Shown here: piece by piece, positions 23,743 through 31,865 of the stretch | How positions within the stretch are numbered: the first letter of the stretch is position 1 | How the letters are laid out: each line of letters starts with the position of its first letter | From: Planctomycetota bacterium | GTDB lineage: Bacteria > Planctomycetota > UBA1135 | Length of the DNA: 32,269 nt | NCBI GenBank assembly: GCA_029941685.1 | Contig: JAPYTC010000006.1 | Span: 1-32,269 of the forward strand | Reading direction: 5' to 3' | The notes under the pieces: model-generated | Told to the model about the DNA's origin: nothing | The model's database searches: none | Seen by the model: only the letters and a program-made list of their open reading frames with translations | Made by a program: the position numbers and the translations under genes

Positions 23743-23976
23743 TTAGTTATGGTTAATGCCGAAAAAAATCGAATGAGAAAGGACCGTTCGGCCAACGCTT
23801 GGGGCGTCACCGAATGAGATTACAGATCGTGCGTCGCGGTCTGGTGTTGCGACAGCTGAGGGGAATAGTAGAGTGTCGCCAATGCAATAATCACTCCCCA
23901 TACTAGCATTAGCGCTGTGCAGAGAGAGCAATGTGGAGGCAAACATACATTGCACCATACTATGACAAGCACTCAT
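23743..23976 (-). pseudogene. Truncated paralogue of the adjacent propeller-like secreted protein
   Basis: A 77-residue ORF with a signal-like start (MSACHSMVQCMFASTLLSLHSANA) followed by SDYCIGDTLLFPSAV, which matches ADYYIGDTLELPTLG of the 477-residue neighbour at the same distance from the start. DRDARSVISFGDAPSV then parallels DADHAVIAVNSYGDVIVV, the first repeat. It stops there, without the other six repeats. The stop lies three bases before the start of the full-length copy. This looks like the stub left by a tandem duplication; a small functional secreted protein cannot be excluded. Confidence 0.55.
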
Positions 23977-24041
23977 GTCAAAAGCATATCATGTCTTTTC
24001 TAGAGAAAAGAGCAATTATTAAAAAAAAGCTAATAGTGGGT

Positions 24042-25367
24042 TTAATTGAGCTCTTTCAGAGCCTGTTTTAGCCTAGGTAGACAGGTTTGCAGGTCACTTA
24101 GACTGACTGCTCCGATACTAGCGCGGAACCAGCCATCTTCGTCGTCAATGTCGACGCCGAAAGCAGCAAACGGCACTACCGCAAATCCTGCGCGTTGCAG
24201 CAGATACGAGCGGATGTCATCGTTGTTTTCAAGCACAGTGCCCGAAGGTGTTGTCGCACCTGCCAACTTGAACTGAGCAGAAATATAAATCGCACCCTGT
24301 GGTTCGATAGAGTCACAGGCAAGGCCTTCGGATTTCAATTCTTGCAGGCCGTTGTGTAGGTAATCGAGACGTTGACGTACGCGACCAATCATGTCGGTAC
24401 GCCATTCGTCGATCGCGGGCAAGTTGCGTAGCCAGCGAGCAGTAGCGACCTGCACGGGTAGCGGCGCCCAAGCGCCGATGTGAGTGCCAAGTGCAACTAG
24501 CTTTTTAGTTATTGCAGGTGGTGCAACAAACCAACCACAGCGTAATCCGGTAGCGGCAAAACTTTTAGAGATTCCGTCGCAATGAATGACATATGGTGCG
24601 CACTCAGGGACTAATTGCACTGGAGAAAAATGACGATGATTATCGAAAGTTAACAGTGAGTAGATTTGGTCAAAGAGCAAGTAAAGTGGCTTTTCACCTG
24701 CAACTTCACGCCGCGCATTTTCTTCAACGAGAAATTCGCCAAATTCGCGCAAATCTTTTTCGGGCATAACACCACCGGATGGATTTTGCGGAGAGTTTAG
24801 AACAATCATCCGTGCGTCACGGGCGTGGGGTTTCAATAAAGCAACAGTCGGCTGAAATGAATCTTCGCGGCGAGTTTGAATGCCACGCACTTTTACCTGA
24901 CAGGCATCGCCGTAGTTATGGTTGTTCCAGGATGGGACCGGGAACAGTACAAGTTCGCCTGGGTCGACTAACAGCTGGTATGCTGCATATAACGAAGGGC
25001 GTCCGCCAGAAACAATAGCCACGCCGTCGATGGGGTAATCGAGGTTGTGGTTGCGCATAAAATATTCTTTTACGGCAGCTCGCAAATCGGAGGTACCAGC
25101 ACTTGGCGGGTAGTTGGTATGCCCACTATTTATCGCGTCATTTAAGTAGTCGCGGAAAATTGCTGGAATCGGAAATTGCTTCGGCGAGAAGTCGCCAACA
25201 GTTAGATTTGTCACTTCTTCGCCACGCTCAATCATGTTGCGAATTTCTTGGGCAATGCGCAAAATAGAGGACCCCGACATTGAACTAGCCATATGGCTTA
25301 AACCGCGCTTGGCTGCGTCGGCTCCAGTGTCAGAAGGGATGCGAATTAGGTTCTGTGCTTGTTCCAC
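24042..25367 (-). CDS. PLP-dependent class I/II aminotransferase
   Basis: A 441-residue fold-type I PLP enzyme of the aspartate aminotransferase superfamily. Seen are VTNLTVGDFSPKQFPIP (the substrate-loop region), YPPSAGTSDLRAAV, NSPQNPSGGV (Asn195), LLFDQIYSLLTF (Asp233 and Tyr236, which contact PLP) and the Schiff-base motif DGISKSFAATGLRCGW with Lys268. The C-terminal domain has the expected arginine in WFRASIGAVS. The amino-acid substrate cannot be told; an alanine/aspartate-type enzyme is most likely. It is not of the DegT/GnnB type, so it is not the missing partner of the lpxA-linked oxidoreductase. It starts 16 bases after the amidohydrolase stop, suggesting one transcript. Confidence 0.9.
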   Translation of the reverse strand: MEQAQNLIRIPSDTGADAAKRGLSHMASSMSGSSILRIAQEIRNMIERGEEVTNLTVGDFSPKQFPIPAIFRDYLNDAINSGHTNYPPSAGTSDLRAAVKEYFMRNHNLDYPIDGVAIVSGGRPSLYAAYQLLVDPGELVLFPVPSWNNHNYGDACQVKVRGIQTRREDSFQPTVALLKPHARDARMIVLNSPQNPSGGVMPEKDLREFGEFLVEENARREVAGEKPLYLLFDQIYSLLTFDNHRHFSPVQLVPECAPYVIHCDGISKSFAATGLRCGWFVAPPAITKKLVALGTHIGAWAPLPVQVATARWLRNLPAIDEWRTDMIGRVRQRLDYLHNGLQELKSEGLACDSIEPQGAIYISAQFKLAGATTPSGTVLENNDDIRSYLLQRAGFAVVPFAAFGVDIDDEDGWFRASIGAVSLSDLQTCLPRLKQALKELN

Positions 25368-25383
25368 GGTCAGATATCCTAGC

Positions 25384-28300
25384 CTAGCGCAGGCGTTTTA
25401 GATAGCGCTCCCTTAGCTGAGATTGGTGCGACACAAGATCAACCTCGCCACCGCCAATGAATAATCGTTCGATAGGCACTCCATTTTCTAGTGGGTTGCC
25501 ATCGCATATGAAGAAGCTTGCCACTTTGCCGACTTCAATGCTGCCAATATATTGGTCGAGCTGCAAAATTTCGGCAGCACCTAGAGTGATACTGAATAAT
25601 GCGTCGAAGCTGTCGTCAACGCTCCAGGCTTGTGCGGTTGCGGCTTGAAACGGTAGGTTGCGCGTGACGGCAACGTCGTTGGTATACAAAGCAACGCGGC
25701 ATCCAGCAGTAGTTAGCACGGACGGTGCGCGGTAAGGGTAATCGAATGCAGCTTGCGCCGAGCCAGATGGCAATGAGTGTACTGGCCCGGTGATGATGTT
25801 TGCATTGTCAGCGCCGAGATATCCAGCCACTTGATAAGCGTTTTTTGCTGAAACGTAAACGACATTGAGTTGATGCTTTGCCACCCAAGCGCGGGCGTCC
25901 ATGATTGTCGCTGCCGAATTAGCCACTAAGAAAATTTGCTCTCCGTCTATGAAGTAAGGCATCAGCGCTTCGAGCTTGGCATCACGTTGGGCATGCATTT
26001 CGAAAGACGCATATTCTTTGGTGAGTTCAATCCATTCATTGAGCTCTTCAACAGCATCAGCCGTAGTCGGCCCGTCGGCTTGGTCGAAGTGTGGTGTGCG
26101 CGGGAAGTTAATGAATAGCCCGTGCCTTTTAATGACCATGTCGGCAGTGGTGATGCCAGCAAGTTGAATCAGCGCACCTTGGCCACGAATGCGTCCGCGC
26201 CCAGGCTGGGTTAACACGTACGATACTCCGGTCATGCGCGTAATGTTGTGGTGGGCAGAATCAGCGTGGACGGCAACTTCAACCCTAAGGTCAGCTTGAT
26301 CGTCGCCAATTTCGATGGTGTCGTCGGTGGCGCGTAAGGATTCAATTTCAATGAGGCCGGTGCGGTCGAGCGTGTTGATGAAACCAGGGTAAAGGTCTTT
26401 GCCCTGTGCATCTACAATCTCTAGGTTAGGACGCTGTGGAGGAGTTCTACGACCGCGATAAATGTTTGTGATGATACCGTCTTTAATTAACAAGCTGCCC
26501 TTGAACGGATCCTCGCTAATTGCGTGAATGTTGGCATTTTGTATGAAGTAAGTCTTTTTGGCCCCTAATTTGGTGAACTGCGCGAGTAATTTCTCGTCGA
26601 CCTGTTTAAGTTCGCTGTCGATGACGATTAAATCGGTATTTTCTTTAGCGAAGCTCTTGCTTTGTTGAGCGTATTCTTGCCAGCGCGTATCCATAGTTGT
26701 TGGGCGCTGATAAAGGACTTTCCCTTGTGCCAAAGTAAGTTCGCAGCGGGCATAGTTGCTTAATGGGTGCTTGTCGAACACACTGATTGTCGCATCCTTG
26801 CCAACTTCGATGCTGCCGAGTCTGTCGGCGAGACGTAGTTGTTTCGCGCTATTAATCGTACAGGTCGCCATAGCGTCTTCGTAACTCAAGCCACCATAAA
26901 GCATCGCTTTAGCCGCTTCGGTGTTAAGGCGACGAATCATTTCGTCGGAGTCAGAGTTAATAGAAACTGTAACACCGGCTTTATGCAAAATTTCTACGTT
27001 CCATGGAATGGCGTCTTTTACTTCGTACTTGTATGCCCACCAATCAGAGAAGGTGGATGCCATAGCGCCTGCTGCTGCGATTTCATTGGCGACTTTATAA
27101 CCTTCGAGAACGTGCTGGAAGGTTGGGCGTTTGATGCCAAAATCAGCACATATCTTTAAGAACATTAACAGTTCGTCAGCACGATACGAATGACACTGAA
27201 TATGAATTTTGTTATCGAGGATGTCGGCCAATACTTCGAGGCGCACATCTTTAACGAAATCTGGCCAGCGACCTTGTTCAGCCAATTTGCGCTGCAATCG
27301 ATAGTCTTGTGCCGCCATGAAAGCGCGACGATAAACAGCATCTACGCCAACCCGGGTGTTCGGGAAGCGTTTGCCCCAAGCACTTGCCCAGTTAGATTGT
27401 TTTACGTTTTCACCCAAAGCAAACTTAATGTTTTGCGCGGCATCCTCGATTAGCAAATCATTGATGGAAGGCAGCCAGTAATTAAGCTCCCAAGTAGCGG
27501 CCTGACCACCGATAGGGTTGGCAGAACCATGAAGGGATTGCACAACAGTGGTGCCGCCGGCTGCTGCTCGCCAAATGCTCACATCTTGCGGGCGAATCAT
27601 GTCACCAACTCGACATTCGGCTGAAATAGCGACTTTACCTTCGTTGATTGCGTCGAGAGCTAAGTGCGAGTGTGCGTCGATTATTCCGGGCATAATATGC
27701 CAACCGTCGGCGTTGATCATAGCCGCATCATTGGGTGCGACAACATCATTGCCAATCTCAGCGATTTTGCCGTTTACAATTAACAAGTTCGCGATGGATG
27801 GCTTACTGCCGTCCATGCGGTAGAGGGTGGCGCCGTCTAAGAAAAGAGTTGTCGTGCCATCATTAGCCCAATCACTATGCGGTCGGCGGAAGTCATCGCT
27901 ATCTGTAGGGTATTGAGGGTGGCCAACTGCTAGTGGTTCTGCTTCGTCGTCTTCGGTTGCGTTGTCGTCGTCACTATCAATATCGACGATGATTTCATCA
28001 CTAAGTTTATTACCGTTGACCTCGATTTCGCCAAACTTTGTCTTTAGCTTGCCACTTAACTTATCGTCTTTAATGGACAGTACGGTTGTAATGCTCATGT
28101 CCATTTCTTCCAGATAAAAAACGAAGCTTAGTTCGGCGTTGCTGAAAACGACCTCGGTGCACTTGAGGCGACTGTCAGGGTCTTCGAGTTGGAAACTTTG
28201 CACACTGTTGTCGGCGCTAGAAACGGCGATGCCAAATTCGCGCGTGCCAACGGGTGTCTCAGATGACAAGTGCCAGCTGCCGTCAAAAAGAGTGTTGTCG

Positions 28301-29571
28301 AAATCATCGTCGCCCGTTTCTTCATCGTCGCTTTGGCGAAAGGCAACACCATTGCTAAACATCCATTTTGGTGATTGCATGCCTTCACTGAACGGTGCGG
28401 CGCACAACATGTAATCGCTCAAGGTGTTGTACGACTGAATGATGTCGAGCACATCGCTTGACATGGCACGGCGCAGCTCGTCAGCAGATAAGCCGGCATC
28501 AATGAATTGCTGGCAGCGCTCGTTAAAGTCAGAGTTGCTACTTGGCGGCATTAAGCCACACCAAACACCACTATCGCGCAATTTGATAAAGCCATCGATT
28601 TGTTGTTGATGGAGTCGTCGTTGTTCTTCGCGTTGTGCTAATGGTGTTCGCCAGTAGTCACGTTGCTCGTCGTCGATGTCTAAGTCTTCTTCACTTTCTA
28701 GAGCTTCATCGAAATCTATTTGATAGAGCACGGCTACGCGTTGCTTAAGTAAACGGTCGCTGTGTAGGTAAGCGTCGCGTCCACCATAGATAACCCATGT
28801 GCGTTGCTGTTGATCAAAGTCGCGCTGCAAGTCTAAGAAGTTTTCAATTTCACGCGCCGAGTTCGCGCGGACCACAATCGTTTCGCCAATGTTAATCGCT
28901 GGGTATGACTGGTTAGAGTTTTGTAACAATAATATTTGGCGCAAAACTGCTAATGCTGACATCGGGGTGCTTGGGTAACCCCCTGTGTTACTGCGCAGTG
29001 AAGCAAATTCAAGTCCGTCGGCGTTGATGACAGCGCGGGCGAGATCTTGGTTATCTAAGGCAATGTGTGCAGCCTTGCCTTGCAAGATACCTTTGTTCGG
29101 TGTTAAGTAAACCGAGCTGAAGCCAAGTTTGCGCCATGATTCTTGACCAGCGCTTTCCCAGGTGCAAAAATCTGCAATGCGCGTGTGAGCGACATAAGCA
29201 GCTTGATCGCCGAGTTCCATGCTGGTGATTGGCCCTTGAGTCGGATCAGACTGCGCGGCGGCAAAAGAGTTGAGCGCGCGCTCACCGCGCTGTTCACCAT
29301 AAGAAGCGTTGACCATGCCCGGATATAGATAGCCATCGCCGTCAATTTGTGGGAGGTGTGCGTAGTCGTCAAGATTGTTAGCGGCATTAACGAACTTAAC
29401 GTTTTCGCCGTCAAGAACTATGAGGTGTTGTGCTATGAAGGAGCCGTCTTCTTGCCAAACTTGAACGTTTTTTACAACAAATGGTGCGGTAATCTGATCG
29501 GAGACTTGGGCAAATGCAACACCAGTGGTGTACAGAAGAAATGAAAGCAGGGCAATTGTGCGTTTGAGCAT
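25384..29571 (-). CDS. Secreted triple-module amidohydrolase-like protein, one module with an intact metal site
   Basis: About 1,395 residues from the ATG at 29571, chosen over the track start (29655) because it gives a clear signal peptide (MLKRTIALLSFLLYTTGVAFAQ). Module 1 (about 30-420) starts like an amidohydrolase but reads YPGMVNASYGEQ where the metal-binding HxH should be. A beta-rich insert follows (about 430-525, GSWHLSSETPVG onward), then an acidic linker. Module 2 (about 570-1000) has MPGIIDAHSHL, HIQCHS, TFQHVLEG and INSDSDEM, the HxH, two His and Asp of a metal-dependent hydrolase, and ends IGSIEVGKDATISVFD. Module 3 (about 1035-1395) reads YPGFINTLDRTGL, again without HxH, and ends IGSIEVGKVASFFICDGNPLE. 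It is probably a periplasmic imidazolonepropionase- or prolidase-like hydrolase; the substrate is unknown. Confidence 0.88.
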   Translation of the reverse strand: MLKRTIALLSFLLYTTGVAFAQVSDQITAPFVVKNVQVWQEDGSFIAQHLIVLDGENVKFVNAANNLDDYAHLPQIDGDGYLYPGMVNASYGEQRGERALNSFAAAQSDPTQGPITSMELGDQAAYVAHTRIADFCTWESAGQESWRKLGFSSVYLTPNKGILQGKAAHIALDNQDLARAVINADGLEFASLRSNTGGYPSTPMSALAVLRQILLLQNSNQSYPAINIGETIVVRANSAREIENFLDLQRDFDQQQRTWVIYGGRDAYLHSDRLLKQRVAVLYQIDFDEALESEEDLDIDDEQRDYWRTPLAQREEQRRLHQQQIDGFIKLRDSGVWCGLMPPSSNSDFNERCQQFIDAGLSADELRRAMSSDVLDIIQSYNTLSDYMLCAAPFSEGMQSPKWMFSNGVAFRQSDDEETGDDDFDNTLFDGSWHLSSETPVGTREFGIAVSSADNSVQSFQLEDPDSRLKCTEVVFSNAELSFVFYLEEMDMSITTVLSIKDDKLSGKLKTKFGEIEVNGNKLSDEIIVDIDSDDDNATEDDEAEPLAVGHPQYPTDSDDFRRPHSDWANDGTTTLFLDGATLYRMDGSKPSIANLLIVNGKIAEIGNDVVAPNDAAMINADGWHIMPGIIDAHSHLALDAINEGKVAISAECRVGDMIRPQDVSIWRAAAGGTTVVQSLHGSANPIGGQAATWELNYWLPSINDLLIEDAAQNIKFALGENVKQSNWASAWGKRFPNTRVGVDAVYRRAFMAAQDYRLQRKLAEQGRWPDFVKDVRLEVLADILDNKIHIQCHSYRADELLMFLKICADFGIKRPTFQHVLEGYKVANEIAAAGAMASTFSDWWAYKYEVKDAIPWNVEILHKAGVTVSINSDSDEMIRRLNTEAAKAMLYGGLSYEDAMATCTINSAKQLRLADRLGSIEVGKDATISVFDKHPLSNYARCELTLAQGKVLYQRPTTMDTRWQEYAQQSKSFAKENTDLIVIDSELKQVDEKLLAQFTKLGAKKTYFIQNANIHAISEDPFKGSLLIKDGIITNIYRGRRTPPQRPNLEIVDAQGKDLYPGFINTLDRTGLIEIESLRATDDTIEIGDDQADLRVEVAVHADSAHHNITRMTGVSYVLTQPGRGRIRGQGALIQLAGITTADMVIKRHGLFINFPRTPHFDQADGPTTADAVEELNEWIELTKEYASFEMHAQRDAKLEALMPYFIDGEQIFLVANSAATIMDARAWVAKHQLNVVYVSAKNAYQVAGYLGADNANIITGPVHSLPSGSAQAAFDYPYRAPSVLTTAGCRVALYTNDVAVTRNLPFQAATAQAWSVDDSFDALFSITLGAAEILQLDQYIGSIEVGKVASFFICDGNPLENGVPIERLFIGGGEVDLVSHQSQLRERYLKRLR

Positions 29572-29593
29572 AGGAGATGTTATCTTATCGCTC

Positions 29594-29977
29594 GTGAATA
29601 CGACCACCTTTCTCATAAACCTTGGCGTGACCATCATGCTTTTGGCGCTCACCATCCGCTCCGGAAAGAAGGGTGAGCGTAGGTCTCATTATTACCTTGT
29701 TGCATTCACCTTTGTTTCTTTGGTGGCGGCTATCTGGCAAGCAGAATTGTACGGACGAGGTTTTGTGTTCGACCAAGTCAAGCTTACAGTGCATTTGTGC
29801 TTCGCTTTTACTGCGCTGCTTAGTTTTCCTGGCGTAGTGTATTCAGGGTTTAAACTTAGGCGTCATTCAACTTGGCGCCAAGCTCACAAACGTTGGATCG
29901 GCTCATTCGTGTCACTGGTAGGGTTTTCGGTACTAACGGCGCTTTATATGTTCATCGACGCCAAGAGCAAGAGCTAG
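29594..29977 (+). CDS. Small four-helix membrane protein (DUF420-like)
   Basis: About 127 residues with four predicted membrane helices: FLINLGVTIMLLALTI, YYLVAFTFVSLVAAIW, VHLCFAFTALLSFPGVVYSG and IGSFVSLVGFSVLTALYMF. The arrangement, with His in helix 3 and HKRW before helix 4, resembles DUF420 proteins, some of which lie near respiratory oxidase genes; the match is by eye and moderate. The track starts at 29525, but the GTG at 29594 gives the natural start and clears the divergent amidohydrolase gene by 22 bases, with AGGAGA about 16 bases upstream. The last 45 bases overlap the end of glcF on the other strand. Function is unknown. Confidence 0.6.
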   Translation: MNTTTFLINLGVTIMLLALTIRSGKKGERRSHYYLVAFTFVSLVAAIWQAELYGRGFVFDQVKLTVHLCFAFTALLSFPGVVYSGFKLRRHSTWRQAHKRWIGSFVSLVGFSVLTALYMFIDAKSKS

Positions 29978-31132
29978 TATTCGTAGTGGGTGCTCGGTGC
30001 GCTGTCTGCTACCGATAAATCTTAGGTGAGCATCGACTTGCATGCGACAGCCTGAGTTCGATGACAAAATACGTTGTGGCTGGGCATCATTAAGGCAGTG
30101 TGCTTTTGCATCGCCCATTGCTGATGATAGCTGCGGCTTAGTAATCATCGCTGCACCGCCAGCGCCACAACATAGGTCGTTGTCGTTGAACTCGATTAAG
30201 TGTAGTTGCGGGATGTCTGACAACATCGCGCCGACTTGTTGCCAATTGTCTTGCAAGTGCTTTAAATGGCAAGGGACCATCCATGCTGCTTTGGCTTTTA
30301 CAGCCTTTAATCTACTCCTTAGACCTTGTGTAGCTAAAAAGATTAATGGATCGTAGAAAGTATTCTTGCCACTTTGCTGCTGCAAATGTGCACTGCATCC
30401 GGCCGATAGAGATACTACAAAATCGAATTTCCCAAACGAAGACGCGCACTCTTTTGCCATAGCAGTACCAGTCGTAGCGTCACCAGTGTGATAATGAATT
30501 GCTCCACAACAACTTTCTTGCTCGACAATATGTAATTCAAAACCTTGATGCGTGAAAACAGCGATTAGATCGTCGATGATATCACCATTGATTTGCCGTT
30601 CGATGCAGCCGAGTTGTAAGGCTACCTTTGCGCGAAGGTCACCGTTCGCCGGGTGAATTTTTTGTTTTGCTGAAAATCGTTTTGTATTGTCAGGAGTTAA
30701 CATTAAAGCTCGCGAAAACTTGTGCTGTGGCAGTCGTCGAATGAAACGATGCAATCCCAAGCGCGAGCTAATTTGTAGCATGAAACCAGCTAAATTACTT
30801 AGCACTTTATTGGCCATTACTGTTGCCACTAGCGATTTGTTTTCTTTAAGGTTGTCGTGAAGTAGGCCGCTGTAATCTACGTTTGACGGGCAGCTTGACT
30901 CGCAGGCATGACATTGCACGCAGCGCTCTAGGGCTGGTTGAATGTCTTCAGTAGTGAGGCGTTGTTCGTGCACTGCGCGCATGAGCTGTAGTCTTCCACG
31001 GGGTGAATCACTCTCAATGCCCGTTGCGCGGTATGTCGGGCAGCTTTCGATGCAGAGGCCACAGTGCATGCAAGCATCGATGGCATCAAAGGCATTGCTG
31101 GCAGAATCGGAGCACTGAGGTTGCTCAATCAC
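29933..31132 (-). CDS. glcF: Glycolate oxidase iron-sulfur subunit GlcF
   Basis: A 399-residue subunit that passes electrons from the flavin subunits of glycolate oxidase. Two 4Fe-4S motifs are at the N-terminus (CMHCGLCIESCP and CVQCHACESSCP) and two CCG domains follow (QESCCGAIHYH and NDLCCGAGGAAM). Length is close to the 407 of E. coli GlcF. The track starts at 31258 deep inside glcE; I choose the GTG at 31132 because GTGATTGA overlaps the glcE stop and puts the start shortly before the first cluster. LutA/other CCG oxidoreductases share the domains, but glcD and glcE neighbours settle the call. The 3' end overlaps the DUF420-like gene by 45 bases. Confidence 0.92.
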   Translation of the reverse strand: MIEQPQCSDSASNAFDAIDACMHCGLCIESCPTYRATGIESDSPRGRLQLMRAVHEQRLTTEDIQPALERCVQCHACESSCPSNVDYSGLLHDNLKENKSLVATVMANKVLSNLAGFMLQISSRLGLHRFIRRLPQHKFSRALMLTPDNTKRFSAKQKIHPANGDLRAKVALQLGCIERQINGDIIDDLIAVFTHQGFELHIVEQESCCGAIHYHTGDATTGTAMAKECASSFGKFDFVVSLSAGCSAHLQQQSGKNTFYDPLIFLATQGLRSRLKAVKAKAAWMVPCHLKHLQDNWQQVGAMLSDIPQLHLIEFNDNDLCCGAGGAAMITKPQLSSAMGDAKAHCLNDAQPQRILSSNSGCRMQVDAHLRFIGSRQRTEHPLRILALALGVDEHIKRR

Positions 31133-31865
31133 CGAAGCTTTCTCCGTTGGGGCACAGGGCCAAGCGTAATGCATCCAGATGTGCGCTGCATGCTGGTTGT
31201 TCATTTGAGCACGGGTACTGCCAGCTGTTCCAGTCGAAGTCAGGGTGTGGCAAGACATCAGGGCGTGATGTTAATGCGGTTGTCGCTGGGGCCGCATTGA
31301 ATTTACGCAACACGTCAAGTATGTTCTGTTCTGCAGAGTCACTGTCGAGCAGAGATAAGTAATCTCGCCGTAATTCGTAGTGGCTACTCATGATGATGTG
31401 CTGGGCGCCGTCGGCGACCGCACTGCTCGGTAGCAACTCACGGTGCGAATTTTCCAAGTAGTCTTCTAGAGAAATTCGGTAATAGAATAATTTCCGACGA
31501 ATAGGGCGTAAGCGCAAAGTAAAAGTGTTGCAGCGTGCTAACAATGTACCACTTCCTAGAAGTAACCGACTAAGATCGTACCCTGCCACTGACTTCACGA
31601 CTTGAGCGCCAGTGTTAATGTTTTTTCCGTCGGCAAGGGTCCAGTTGGCGCCTAAAACTTGGTCACGCAAATAACCAAATGCACCTTGCCAAAGATTAAG
31701 CTGTTGGTTCATGAACAAGTCGCTTAATGACATCGTGCTGGCCGGGTCATGTAATACGCCAAGCATTAAGTCATCGGAACCAAGCTTTTGCTGTAGTTCG
31801 GCGGTAGTCATTTCTGCATCGACGATAACGAACTGGTCGGCTTGCTCTAGTTTGATGATGCTCAT
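31125..31865 (-). CDS. glcE: Glycolate oxidase FAD-binding subunit GlcE
   Basis: A 246-residue FAD-binding protein of the PCMH type. GAFGYLRDQVLGANWTLADGKNINTGAQVVKSVAGYDLSRLLLGSGTL is the GlcE/GlcD flavin-domain signature. It is shorter than the 350-residue E. coli subunit, mostly in the C-terminal part. The ATG at 31865 overlaps the glcD stop in ATGA and is preferred over the track start at 31907, which adds a poor Ser/Cys-rich leader. It sits between glcD and glcF in the usual glcDEF order and would form the membrane-associated glycolate dehydrogenase with them. Confidence 0.9.
   Translation of the reverse strand: MSIIKLEQADQFVIVDAEMTTAELQQKLGSDDLMLGVLHDPASTMSLSDLFMNQQLNLWQGAFGYLRDQVLGANWTLADGKNINTGAQVVKSVAGYDLSRLLLGSGTLLARCNTFTLRLRPIRRKLFYYRISLEDYLENSHRELLPSSAVADGAQHIIMSSHYELRRDYLSLLDSDSAEQNILDVLRKFNAAPATTALTSRPDVLPHPDFDWNSWQYPCSNEQPACSAHLDALRLALCPNGESFGD

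Noticed and set aside
23994-24011. Inverted repeat TCTTTTC-TAGA-GAAAAGA after the aminotransferase gene
   Set aside because: The poly-T run lies before rather than after the hairpin in the direction of aminotransferase transcription, so it does not fit an intrinsic terminator. The stem is also short and AT-rich.
24042-25367. The aminotransferase as the missing GnnB partner of the lpxA-linked oxidoreductase
   Set aside because: Its motifs (NSPQNPSG, SKSFAATGLRCGW) are of the aspartate aminotransferase class, not the DegT/DnrJ/EryC1 class of GnnB, and it is on the other strand.
27548-28414. Several 80-90-residue ORFs on the plus strand opposite the amidohydrolase
   Set aside because: They mirror a long clean coding frame and show no start signals or motifs.
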